Below are positions 47,122-58,009 of a stretch of DNA of 64,000 nucleotides, piece after piece; the stretch's first letter is position 1; each line of letters opens with the position of its first letter. Both the position numbers and the translations under genes were made by a program. The notes below the pieces were generated by a model. The model was not told where the DNA came from and searched no databases. It saw nothing but the letters and a program-made list of their open reading frames with translations. The stretch is from Rosa chinensis (lineage: Eukaryota > Streptophyta > Magnoliopsida > Rosales > Rosaceae). The stretch spans positions 17,847,501 through 17,911,500 of the forward strand of contig NC_037092.1 of the NCBI RefSeq assembly GCF_002994745.2, given 5' to 3'.

Positions 47122-49451
47122 AATACCCCCACACTTAGACTTTGCTAGTCCTTGAGCAAAACAACGAAAACTAAAAATTCAAAGACACAAAACAAAACAA
47201 CAAAAACACGCTAAGCCTTTCAACGTTAGTCTCATAAATCTCAAACTTTCATGGCATCAAGATTAGCACAACAACCAAGAATCAATCCAGCATTTATTCA
47301 AGAGTCAACAAAAACATATAACTTAACATATAAACATGTAGGACATAGGAGCAACATTGGTTATATTAATCTCAACATGCTTCAGACAAGTTATGACTCA
47401 AATCCTCACCGGTTTACCCTCTTTCTTCTCTCAAATTCATGGGCTCATGCAAAAGTATATATTCACTCAAAGTTATATGTGAGAGATATAATATATAAGA
47501 CAAACAAATAGCTCACATATAATAGAAAGAAAAAGTTTTTTCTGAAAATATTTTTTTTCAAGTATGATCTCATGAATGATATCAATTACTTGCACAAATG
47601 GACCCAAGCCATAGGTTCAACTCTTATAACTCATCTCCACAGATCAAAGGCTGCTCTTTTCAAGGATCAAAGAGTTCTTATAATTAAGGTTGTAATGAGG
47701 CAAGGCTGAGGGTTTCTAGAAACAAAGGGATAGGAAAATCACAAAGTATCCTAAAAACCTAGTAGAGCTCTTGTTGATGTAGAGTGACAATCTTGAAATT
47801 CCACCAAGTAAAAACGTCATAGACTCCTTCAAAGTCTTCATAAAGGGCCAAATGTCATCATTGTTGGGCTCATGCTTCATTCTAAGCTTTCTTTGAACAC
47901 TTGTGAATTGGAAAAAGACCAAATTTTTCTTAAATAGGCATTCACTTCAATGCAAACTCCAAATCCACAATGGGAGGACTAAAATCCATAAACACTTATC
48001 ATATTTTTTCTTTTGCCGTCACATATAAATTTTTTAAAATTTTTTCTTTTCTTTTCACGACACATATATAAATTTTTTTTTTCTATGAACAAGTCTTACC
48101 CCCACATTTGAACTTCCTTCTCTTCTCCACCTTCATTCCTGACGCAAAAAAAAAAAAAAAAAAAAAACCTCTTATATGTCTCAAAAATTAGCTCCACTAA
48201 ATGTTTAGAACAAGAGATAAAGTTGTAACTATACTAAGGTTTAGGGGTTAAGGATTATGAGGGTGATGAAAGAAAATGCTTAATGTAGGCTCAAAGGGTT
48301 TTATCTAAGGGGGTGTACATCTTGTGCACACAAATAGGGACACATGGCTATTTGGCAATGGTGGTAATTTCCTGGGGTGCCTTTATCCTTTCCAAGGTCC
48401 AAGCATGTATTGATAAAAGTTTCAACAAGTATGAGAGTGAATTCTAGCATTCTATAGTCCATTAAACTTAATCTATGGCAAGTAATCAATCAAGATGAAA
48501 GAATAATGAGATCAACAAAATCATCGCCAAGAAAATAAGATGACATGTATTTTTTTTTTTTTTCATTAATCACTCAACAAAGAAAAAGCAATTAGGCTCA
48601 AATATCTCACATAGTTTATGTATGAATCAAAAACTTATCTTAACATGCTATTTTCTGTACCATGTAAGCAACCACATCCACTACACATACATATGACAAT
48701 TATACATCCCTATTAACCAAAGAATAAAGTCAAACATCATCTTAATTTTATGATCCTCTTAAGCCATGATTTTTGAAATATATACTCATCATAGTTGTTG
48801 AAAGGCATAAGACTCAAGAAAACAAAACCAAAAATAATGGCACACAAGTAACAAAGAAAACACAATTTTTTAATTTTTCTTTTTTCATTTTTTTTTATAA
48901 ACCCACAAAACTAACAACCTAATAGAAACAAAAATCAAAATCTCTTCCCCCACACTTAAATCTAACATTGTCCTCAATGTTGAAAGAATTAAAGCATGCA
49001 ATGCACATAAAAACATGGAGAAGACATAAGTGAAAAATAAAAACAAGAAAAGTAAAGAGAAGAGTTTAGAGCTCCCTGAGATTTAGTGAAGAATAGGACA
49101 AAGCCGATGTTGAAGTAAAAAAAGATCGCCAAAGTCGTCGGGAAAAAAATTTCCTCGCAGATTGAGCACTGTTCGGTATTTCTCAAATATATTTTAGCTC
49201 ACAGCTCCGAATGATGATCTGCTTGGTGCATTGGAAACTAGACTTGTGTAGCTTTCCGGTGATATGCAGTAAGGCTATTAAAACTTCCAGGAAGGAGTCC
49301 AAAATCTATATCAAAAAGAAGGTACAGAACCTGAAACACAAAAAGATAAATATTTAGCGAACTTAAAATCTAAAATATTGCAGAAACTAAATAAACAAAA
49401 TATAAAATCAGATTGGCAATCAAGTTAGAATCAAAATCAATCATCGATCCC
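47122..49451 (-). other. Internal region of element E, no coding domain
   Basis: AT-rich, with A/T homopolymers near 48147-48168 and 48549-48563. Short open frames show no recognisable domain. The CATTGAGGACAATG followed by AAGTGTGGGGG (minus strand, near 48975-48945) resembles 3' non-coding sequence of plant gypsy elements; this is from memory of such sequences and not tested. Confidence 0.5.
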
Positions 49452-50879
49452 CAGCAACGGCGCCAAAAACTTGTTGTGAAATTTTAATTAAAACTGTGAT
49501 GCCCCGGAAATTCGTAATTATTTTCCGAGGATTTTACGGAATTAATTTTATAACAGTTGGACGATTTCGTGGCTTGTGGACGGAGCGGAAGTGTTTCGGA
49601 CGAATTTTTATTCGAAAAGTATGGTTTTAGGGGGGTTTGAAAAGGTTGACTTTTTATACGTTGGGATTCTCCGAAAACTTCCTTCACGAAAGTTGTAGAG
49701 CGCGTCGATACGAGTTCGTGGATATGTAGAACGCGAGAATCGGAGTTCGTATGAGGAAGTTATGGCTATGGAAAGAAGTTTCCATTTTGGTATATATAGG
49801 AAAAATCAGAAAATATATTCATTTTCCCCATTTTCCTTTTCCGGAAACCGCATACCCTCTCTCTCTTCTCTCTCGTCCGCTCCCTCAATATCGAAAATTT
49901 CCGCCTGACCCGACCCGAACCCGGCTGATCCGACCCGACTTTTCCGGCCAACTGCGGCGGTCTCCGGCCGTGAAACTTGACCAGCAGGGTCGCCTCCTCC
50001 GTCTGGTCGTCCCTCTGGTGGTCTCTATCGCCGATTCTTCTCCACGGCGGCGCTGCAAGGCGGTGCAGCCTTGTGTTTTCGGACCCGGCCGGAAAACACA
50101 ACTCCGGCGACCTCATAGCTTCAGGCTTCTTGGGTTGAGTTCAGAACAAGCTCCCTGGTCGATCCTTGGTGTTTGTTTCGACCGGTTTACGTGAAAATTC
50201 GATCAACTCGGATTGGATCACTGTTCACGGCTTGTGAGGTAGTTTTCGATCCCTTAAGCTTGTTTTCTGACTTCGATCCAGTTATGAAACTTCACAAGCA
50301 TGCTTAGATGAAGCTTTTTGATGTTGGGAGTTTTGTGAAATAATGAGTTTTTGGCCGGCGGCGGTGCACCACCGTCTGTGGTGGCATTCCGGCGGTGTTC
50401 CGGCCACTTAAGGAACTAGTTTTGGTATTATATATGTTCTACTCATTGATACGAGCGTTTTGATATATAATATGCAAATTTTGGAGTTCGTATGGAATTG
50501 TTATGATTTTTGCAGTTTCATACCGATCGATTTATTCGATCCTTGAGGATTTGAGCATCCGATCGACATGTGATTTTGACATATCGATCATATAAGTGTT
50601 CCGGAGACATTGGATGGTCTCGGATGTGGTTTCGCCTCATTTGGCGTCACCTTGGGAATCTTGGTTCGATTTAGGGTTTCGAACATTATTCCTTGTGTTT
50701 CATTGACTGAATGAGAGCTGTAATTCCTTAGGTACGTGACATAGTACTCCTTGGACGGCTATTTTGTGGATTGGCTGCCTTGTCCTGAATTGAAGACGCA
50801 GCGGGAGTTTCGAGGTGAGTAATCTCACAAGGTTCATAAATGAACGAATTACCTTTATCGTTTGGTGAGTAAATCTCAC

Positions 50880-50985
50880 GATATTTGTTATGAGCAGGAT
50901 CGATATTTGTTATGAGTAGGATCGATATTTGTTATGAGTAGGATCGATATTTGTTATGAATATGGTTGATATTTGTTATGAGCAT
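50880..50985 (+). repeat. Short tandem repeat GATATTTGTTATGAGTAGGATC
   Basis: About five copies of a 22-bp unit with small changes, inside the long LTR. Confidence 0.8.
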
Positions 50986-51134
50986 GATTACCCTATCGTC
51001 TTGGAGTTATTAGGTTAACTATGACTATAGTTGGTATTAGTGGTTTTCTGTGTGGATGGATGACTATGTGTGTATATATATATATTATGGGATGTATATA
51101 TATACATATATATTCATGTATTAGTGGCTTCGTT

Positions 51135-51370
51135 GTAAATCTATGTGATGATCGCTATCTATGTGATGACCAGCGAAATCTATGTGATGATCGCTATCTA
51201 TGTGATGACCAGCGAAATCTATGTGATGATCGTTATCTATGTGATGACCAGCGAAATCTATGTGATGATCGCTATCTATGTGATGACCAGCGAAATCTAT
51301 GTGATGATCGCTATCTATGTGATGACCAGCGAAATCTATGTGATGATCCTTGAAATCTATGTGATGATCA
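51135..51370 (+). repeat. 39-bp tandem repeat inside the long LTR
   Basis: Five to six copies of a 39-bp unit, made of two related halves: CTATGTGATGATCG plus CTAT, and CTATGTGATGACCAGCGAAAT. Because 39 is divisible by three, a repeated 13-residue open frame appears in two frames. Confidence 0.92.
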
Positions 51371-52375
51371 GTAGGATGATGTAAATCTAAGTGATGACCG
51401 GTGGAAATCTGTGCGATGATTAGTGTGATGACTGCTCGGTAGCGGAGCTGAATTGTTATTAAGTTAACAAAGATCGAGAGGACTGCTGTGATGGTTGGGG
51501 CTACCTACAGACGTCAGAGTGTGGGACTTCGATGACTACTTTATCTTGAGTTGTTTGACTTAGTGTGACCTCCTGAACTAAATTATATGCAGGGGTTACT
51601 ATGAATTGTTTTGCTTGTTTTGATATGTGATTGCCTTGATTTCTCCTTGATTGTATTGATTGATGGTTTGATTTGCATTAAGAGCCATAGCGGTTATGAA
51701 CTGTACTCTGTAGTGAGGATAGGAAGGTGATTCATTGTTCTTCACCTTTGATGTCATGTTGATGACAAAAACTCCTAGGGGGGAAATGGGAAATGAGTGT
51801 GATGTTGGAATTCGCCGTAGTGCGTTAGGATGGCGTTAAACATTTCTTGAGGAAGTCTTGTTTGACCGAAATTTGTGTAATTGGATGCTAGGATTGAGGT
51901 TATGAGCAGAAGGCTTTTGTGAAATTTGTGTAATTGGTTTTGAGTTACTCATACGAGCTTCATAAGCTTACCGGGTTTGTTGTGTGGAACCCGGTGCACT
52001 ATTCAATGGAATGGTGTAGGGGTTAATCCTGCAGGTCGAGGAGATCGTGGCTGAAGCTGAGGTGACGCCTGTGCAGCTTTATGGTAGGAAGCTATCTTTG
52101 TGACTTTACCGTTGATAAGGACTTCCGTTGTGTAGTTACTCTGAGCTGCATTTACGTTTTATTTTGTTGTTGACAATTTATTTCGTAAGCATTGTAATAT
52201 ATAACTCTATGGAGCGAGTTTATATTAACTTTGAGGGTTCAGGGCATCAATATCTGTGTAAGTTAAAGGGAAAAAGATTTCCAGGTATTTTGTATTGATG
52301 ACTGGACGTTCACGCATATATAATTATGGCGTTATATATATCGATTTTCATGTGTGTAAAATCAGGGGCGTGACA

Positions 52376-53845
52376 AAAACTCACAAGCGCACGAATCGTC
52401 GTTAGTACAATGTGCAAGTACGAGGTCATTCCAACTGAGGATTGATAATTAATTTAAATCCTAACTCAATTAATCCAAACACAAAATCACATAAACAATC
52501 AAGCAAAGGAAGATATTGATTTTTGGGTTTTCCAATAAACAAATAATTTGAGAATTAAAGAAACAAACAAATAATGATAAAACCTAGGGTTTCGAAATCA
52601 ACCACTAACAATCCTATTTATGTTTCAATGCAATTAATAGATTCATTCGTTCCTTTTAATGACAATTCCCGTATCTAAGTCCTGGTACGGCACTTAGACC
52701 ATAGTTTTCCTTAAGTGTATGATTCACTCCATGTACGGCAGAGGTCGTATATCCTAACATGTAGTTTATCCAGGTACGGCATAAATTTAACACATAGAAC
52801 TCATTACGTTATAGAAAACAAGAGAATCATGCCAATCATTACTTCAGGTACGACAATAATGTAATTCACAACTCTTAATCACAAGAAGCTAATTTGAATT
52901 ATATTGCAGGTACGCCTCAAATTCGATCTTCTAATTACTAGATGCAAAGCCCTAAGGTGATCAATCAAAGAATTTAAACATAAAGCATCAATTCAAATAG
53001 TGACTAAGAATTCATCATAAAGAAACTATAAATCCATTAACAAATCATCAAAGTACATAAACAATCATGCTAAGGCATCATCCTAACCCTAGAAAAAGGT
53101 TTAGCAAAATATAACTAAATAAAACATAGAAAAAACATAGATAGAATGGAAGGGGAAAAGAGGGGGAAGATAGATGAGTCGTCTCCGCTCCTTAGGTATC
53201 TTCAATGTGCTCCGAGACTCTCTCCTCATGTAAATTAATTCGTGCTCCCTTATATAGGGAAAATTTCCTGTCATCTTTGGCTTCATGTTTCCTTGTAAGA
53301 CTTGGATTTAGATTCCTTTCTTCATTTGGAATGGGAAAACCTTGAAATATCTCTTGTAAAAGTAAGAATAAGTTTATCATTTAATCCTCATCTGAATTAA
53401 CTTCCTTGAAACATTAGGATTGATGATCTTGTGCCACGGAACTTGAGTTCTCCACGAATGGTTGTAAATTCTCGAGCAGATTTCCTGTCCGACCTATCTT
53501 CACTCAAATAATCATAACTTTCTCCAGACGTATCAAAATCGAAATCCATAAAATTCTGCAGAAAGTAGACATCCGTAGCTTTCCATGTATATAAGGCTCA
53601 TTGTCTGATTCGATCTGGATAACTCCCAGTAATTCAGTGAAATTAGATGTTCTGCACAGGCAGATTCCCAGTCTCATATTGCACATTGCCTTTCAATCCT
53701 ACTTAGCTCATTTTAGCTTCTTTTCTTCTCTTTATGAGAAAACCTACAAAAACACTATAACAACATAAATGACTCGAAATAAGGAGTACTAAGCATAAAT
53801 ACTAAGATTAAGAGGCAAAGAAATATAGGAAAATATGAGCACATC
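52376..53845 (-). mobile_element. 5' LTR of element E, main part
   Basis: Collinear with the 3' LTR at 45649-47121, a few per cent different. The remaining 23 bases of this LTR lie at 49472-49494, beyond the inserted long LTR. The outer border is GAGCACATC at 53845, followed directly by the gag copy. Confidence 0.87.
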
Positions 53846-54096
53846 GCTTGTCTCTTCTATCGTTGTTGTAATTGGGCTTCTCTCGTGGAGTCCTCTCATT
53901 GCCTTGACTGGTCTTATCCCTATTGCTAGGGTTGGCAAGCTGAAGTGCAGTGACAGGATTGGTGCTTATGTTTGTATCGTGACTAAAGGTATCGTACTCG
54001 GCCTGGGTATAGGCAGTTACGGCATCGAGTAAGTCATCATAGGGTTTCGATTGAGATGTAAATGAAAAGTTAAGTTTCATAAGTGCCAAATTAAAT
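53846..54096 (-). pseudogene. Right copy of the gag duplication, with further gag sequence
   Basis: 53846-54061 is the second copy of the 216-bp gag piece. The gag reading frame then continues upstream (minus strand) through ALMKLNFSFTSQSK to an A-tract at 54097, where gag is cut off. So this side holds the more N-terminal gag sequence. Confidence 0.8.
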
Positions 54097-54887
54097 CTTA
54101 TTAAAAAAAAAAAAAAGTACCTGCTAGAATGTGATTGAGGGCGATGCGATTTAGGTGTCGCCGTAGTGGGAGGTTGAGAATGGGTCGTTGTAGTTCAATT
54201 TGACGATGACTGGCTTCATGTTCTGGGCAATGGCGTGGCTTCGCCAAAGGGATCAGGAAGTTCCCTATGTCCCACCACTCTGACGTTTTCTCGGTCATGT
54301 ACTGCGCCTCCGTCCTACGCTACTGGTTTCACTCATATATGTAAACTACGATTAAACATACAAGAAAAATGCCAAATTGAAAAACAGAAACCCTAACCCC
54401 CAATTTCATAACCTGACAAATCAATCCCCAATTGTGGACGCAAAACTCAATTACCTAGAGCCAAATCCTCCCGAGGGAGATAAAACAAAGAACAGAGATA
54501 AGAAGGATGAAGATCGAAGGCTTAGGGTTACCTTATATTCCATGACAGAATGGAAGAAAGGAGACAATGATAGAATATGAGAGATTGGATATTTGGGTCG
54601 GATTTTTTATGTTTGGCTTCAAAGTCTTTTACTCTTCCAAAGTTAAAAATAGTTTTGATTTTGTCAACGAGGAGAGATGCCGCGCTCTCCATTTTAAAAG
54701 CCCGCCTTCATTTAGAATCGTGCTCTCTTGTTTTGTTTAAGAAAAGAATCGCGCTCCCTTGTTATGGACTTATTTTTAATTTTTTTTATAGCGTTTACAA
54801 GCAAATAGCTATTATAGATAGAATTCATAGCATTTTGTGAAAAAACGCTATCGATAAAAGCTATGAATAGGTACGTTTGTTGTAGTG
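54097..54887. mobile_element. Second CACTA-type 3' end, with a gene-like fragment on the minus strand
   Basis: The right end reads TTTGTTGTAGTG at 54876-54887, preceded by repeats with AACGCTAT and AGCTATGAATAG in both orientations (54780-54870), as in CACTA subterminal regions. Copia coding sequence begins at the next base. No left end is visible. On the minus strand, 54560-54110 resembles a gene start: a CT-rich leader, ATGACCGAGAAAACG at 54298, and a 60-codon open frame (WWDIGNFLIPLAKPRHC and onward) ending at a possible splice donor CAGGTAC near 54120. The family of the fragment is not recognised. Confidence 0.5.
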
Positions 54888-55650
54888 TTGGGAGCTGAAA
54901 TTCCCTATCTAAGTGCAATAGGCGCATTATTGTACTTAGCCCAATGTACTCAACCAGACATTGCATTCTCAGTGAACTTGTTAGCTAGATTTAGCTCAGC
55001 GTCACTAGAATGGTATTAAGAGCATTTTTCGATACATAAAAGGAACCATTAACTTGGGACTGTTCTTTCTCTACAGAGAGACAAGAAGGACCACAGATGG
55101 AATTGCAATCCCTAAAGGAAATGTTGATGGCGAAAGCGCCACTCACTACACTGAAACGCCAAATGACGTTTTGGTTGGTTTTGCTGATGCTGGGTACCTC
55201 TCTGACCCACATAAAGATTGTTCCCAAACTGATTATGTATTTACTATAGGGAACACAGCTATATCTTAGAAATCAACCAAGCAAACCCTTGTGGTTACCT
55301 CCTCGAACCACTCAAAGATCATTGCTCTACATGAAGCTGTTCGTGAGTGTATATGGTTAAGAGTTATCATTACACATATTCGACGGACTAGTGGTTTGAG
55401 TTCTACCACTGAAGAGCCTACTTGCATTTATGAAGATAATGCAGCTTGCATCGAACATATGAAGCTAGGATATATCAAGGGTGATAATAGAAAACACATA
55501 TCGCCAAAGTTTTTCTACAATCAGCAACAACAGGCTCTCCTCAAAATTCAAGTGAATCAAGTAAGGTCTGAGGAGAATGTGGCAGATTTGTTCAACAAAT
55601 CATTGCCTAAGGCCACATTTGAGAAACATGTGAAAAACATAGGAATGTGA
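54888..55650 (+). pseudogene. Ty1-copia reverse transcriptase end and RNase H
   Basis: GAEIPYLSAIGALLYLAQCT and PDIAFSVNLLARFSS (54888-55000) are the end of Copia reverse transcriptase. RNase H follows: a GFADAGYLSDPHKDCSQTDY stretch near 55180-55240, then VTSSNHSKIIALHEAVREC, then CIYEDNAACIEHM, ending KATFEKHVKNIGM at 55647. It is inactivated by a small deletion with a frame change near 55000 and by two TAG codons where the family has Trp (near 55012 and 55267-55269). Confidence 0.9.
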
Positions 55651-55878
55651 AGACTTTCCAAGCTCCCTTGATTAATGTAAGTATCAGGGGGAGGTGTAGA
55701 CGTCAGGGGGAGTCTAACACACACATATCATTCTCAAATATAATGGGGTGCGTTGTGCTCTTTTCCTTCGACCAAGGTGTATTTTTTGTCCCACAAGGTT
55801 TTTATTGTTACTTGGCAAGGTTTTTAGTGAGGCAACAACTCATGCACCATTTCATCTTTGACTTGGCACAAGGGGGAG
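55651..55878 (+). other. Copia 3' non-coding region and polypurine tract
   Basis: Two GGGGGAG runs occur at 55686-55715, and the tract AAGGGGGAG at 55870-55878 directly precedes the LTR. No gene. Confidence 0.7.
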
Positions 55879-56127
55879 TGTTAAAGGAAAAGCACATTAT
55901 GTGCCTTCGTCAATTTCTTTGATGAAGGCACATAAAGAAGCTGATGAAGAGGGAATCAAGGAATTGCAATCACATCACAATCAACATTTACTATCATTAT
56001 TGTAATTGATGTTAATCGATGTTTTCATTGTAATTCTATCCCTATATAAAGGGGCTATGAAATGAAATGAGCAGACCAATTCCAATTCCATTTTACTTTT
56101 ACAATAAACATAATTTAGGAAATAACA
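55879..56127 (+). mobile_element. 3' LTR of the truncated Copia element
   Basis: TGTTA at the start and TAACA at 56123-56127 form a perfect 5-bp inverted repeat, giving a 249-bp LTR. TATATAAAGG at 56043-56052 is a TATA box. The 5' LTR and target duplication cannot be found because the element is cut by the CACTA end on its left. Confidence 0.75.
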
Positions 56128-56209
56128 ACCGCACTGTAGGTGCAGTGGGACGCTGCCAGCGGCAAAACGGTAGGAAATTCTATTCGTCTTGGTCCATTCA
56201 CCATGCAAA

Positions 56210-56530
56210 TTCTACGCCAGGACTTACTTCTATCACTTTCATTTTGAAATCAAAGACAAGATACAAAGTTCCAATTTCAAATTGAGGGATAACAGACAAG
56301 AGACTTTGGTATAACTTCTACACCAGGGCTTAAAATAAAAAAAATGAATAAATTTTCTTAGGCTATTCTCACTTCTATCACTTTCATTTTGAAAACATAG
56401 AAAAGCTGCGTAGTTTCCAATTCAACTTCTGGGATAACAGACGGTGATTAAGACTCAATTAAACAAAAGCTCCAAAGTCTCCCCAAATTAACCAAAACCA
56501 TAACAGTTCAGAAAGCAAAATCAAATTATA
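56210..56530 (+). other. Sequence resembling the promoter of the LRR kinase gene, partly tandem
   Basis: Two neighbouring copies of ACTTCTATCACTTTCATTTTG followed by CCAATT and GGGATAACAGAC (56226-56300 and 56372-56447). Then AGACTCAATTAAAC and CTCCAAAGTCTCCCC correspond to AGACTCACACAAAG and CTCCAGAGTCTCCCCC at 7016-7070. No kinase coding sequence follows. Confidence 0.55.
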
Positions 56531-56544
56531 ATTTAGATCCATGT

Positions 56545-57010
56545 ATTTTGAATTTTGTAATTCCGGTTTATATATCAATAATATTTGTAGTCTACATCAT
56601 ATTTTTATTATATTGGCATCAACGTGTGAACATACTTCTCATGTACAATGTTAGTTTCGTTATTCTCTCCAATTCAAACTATCTGTCTAACATGCAGATT
56701 CAAAATAATCAAACTTGAATCTGTGAAGCACAAAAATTTATTTTGTGATTCGCTAAAGGTCAAAAAGTTATTTGACCATTCTTTATGACACAAAACTGAG
56801 ACATGCATCCTATTGCCAGCAACTTGGAACATGCAATCCACTTGGAGAAACTGAATGTAATGTGTGCATATAGACATGAATATCATCTAAATCACTCAGC
56901 CACAACATGAAGATGATTATATTAGACGTTCCTGGAATATTAGGAGACTTGAAAGATATCAGAATCTCGGAAATAAGACCATGCAAGTCAGTGGAACTTG
57001 GCTGCATATA
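56545..57010 (+). repeat. Segmental duplication, copy 1
   Basis: 56628-56997 matches 61348-61460 plus 62530-62770, including AACATACTTCTCATGTA, TTGAATCTGTGAAGCAC, GGAACATGCAATCCACTTGG and AGCCACAACATGAAGATGA. The stretch just before it (ATATTTGTAGTCTACATCAT at 56580) matches 57260-57290. No gene is recognisable in either copy. Confidence 0.8.
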
Positions 57011-57596
57011 TGCCTGTTCAAGAAAACAAGTCAGTAGGACTTGGCTGTATACGTAAAAGTTGGACTTGTTCGTGCCCAACTTTCCACTAAAAGAACAAGA
57101 TATCAACTACACCCTGTAGATATTTACTCTACTTGTACACTTGTGAAAAGTGCGTGGAAATTCGACTTTCTTCTCAAATTACCAAGAAGGGATAATTGCA
57201 CACAGAATCGAATTAGACTTATATTTGGAAATTTTGCAATTAATTTGGTTCATAAATCAACAATATTTGTAGTGTACGTCATATTTTTGTTATGGGCAAT
57301 GATATAGGGCCTCAATGAGGCCTAAGATTTGTGGCCTCAATCCTAGGTGTCAAGCCATGTCACCTATACACCTCATTAATTTCTCAAATCATGTCATGTC
57401 ATTCTTGAATAAAAAGACTATCTTATCCTTTCAAAATCTAATGGCTCTAAATTATTTTAGCTTTTTTTTTTCTAGAAAAGATACATTATTTTTTTAATAT
57501 TTTTTATTATATATATAATTCGTCTAAAAAAATTTATATTTATATATTTTTGTGAATATATATATATATATATATATTTATCTATAATTCGTCAAA

Positions 57597-57634
<38 letters not shown>

Positions 57635-58009
57635 GTGTGTTGTTGAATATATAACGGCTCTAAATTATTTTGACTTTCTTCTAAAAAAAATATTGTTTGG
57701 TTTCTAAAATTGAAGTAATATTTAAATTTTTTAATAAATAAATTAGTTACCTTACATTAACAAGTTAACTTGAAAAGTCAAAAATTAAATTGGATTCACA
57801 AAAATGGATAGAAAATGTATTTAAATCTTAATTTTAACTCATAAAATCTGGTGATTGAAAACCTAGATATCTAAAGTGATTGGGAAGTTGATAATTGAAA
57901 AGAAATTGCTTAATATGGAATACAATATATTGCACATGAGGAAATTAATTTTTGAAAGTATACTTGTTTTGTTGATCCCAAATTTTTCAATAGACAATAA
58001 TGATTTTTA

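Larger units (their letters stand above)
49495..52375 (+). mobile_element. Long LTR (2.88 kb, probably solo) inserted in the 5' LTR of element E
   Basis: TGTGATGCCCCGG at the start and GGGGCGTGACA at the end, with a perfect 5-bp duplication AAAAC at 49490-49494 and 52376-52380. The interrupted LTR of element E reads through on both sides. There are no pol domains. A TATA-like TATATATAGG lies near 49791. An open frame at 49751-50194 has no recognisable domain and probably reflects the GC-rich leader. It shares ends and several blocks with 41089-43891 and 3989-4980. Confidence 0.88.
45649..53845 (-). mobile_element. Non-coding LTR retrotransposon (element E) inserted in Tat gag
   Basis: On the minus strand the order is: 5' LTR (53845 to 49472, itself interrupted), primer-binding site (TTTTTGGCGCCGTTGCTGGG, 49452-49471), about 2.3 kb internal sequence, a polypurine tract (AAGTGTGGGGGTATT, complement of 47122-47136) and the 3' LTR (47121-45649). 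LTRs begin TGATGTGCTC and the intact end reads CACAACA. The internal part shows no gag-pol, only AT-rich sequence with a second AAGTGTGGGGG near 48945-48955. It is therefore a non-autonomous or internally deleted element. Confidence 0.85.

Noticed and set aside
49751..50194. 147-codon frame in the long LTR
   Set aside because: It overlaps the GC-rich leader of the LTR, has no recognisable domain, and an overlapping frame on the other strand is equally open.
51021..51384. Open frames with repeated LCDDQRN/YVMTSEI-type units
   Set aside because: They arise because the 39-bp tandem repeat is divisible by three; two frames stay open at once, there is no flanking coding sequence, and it lies inside an LTR.
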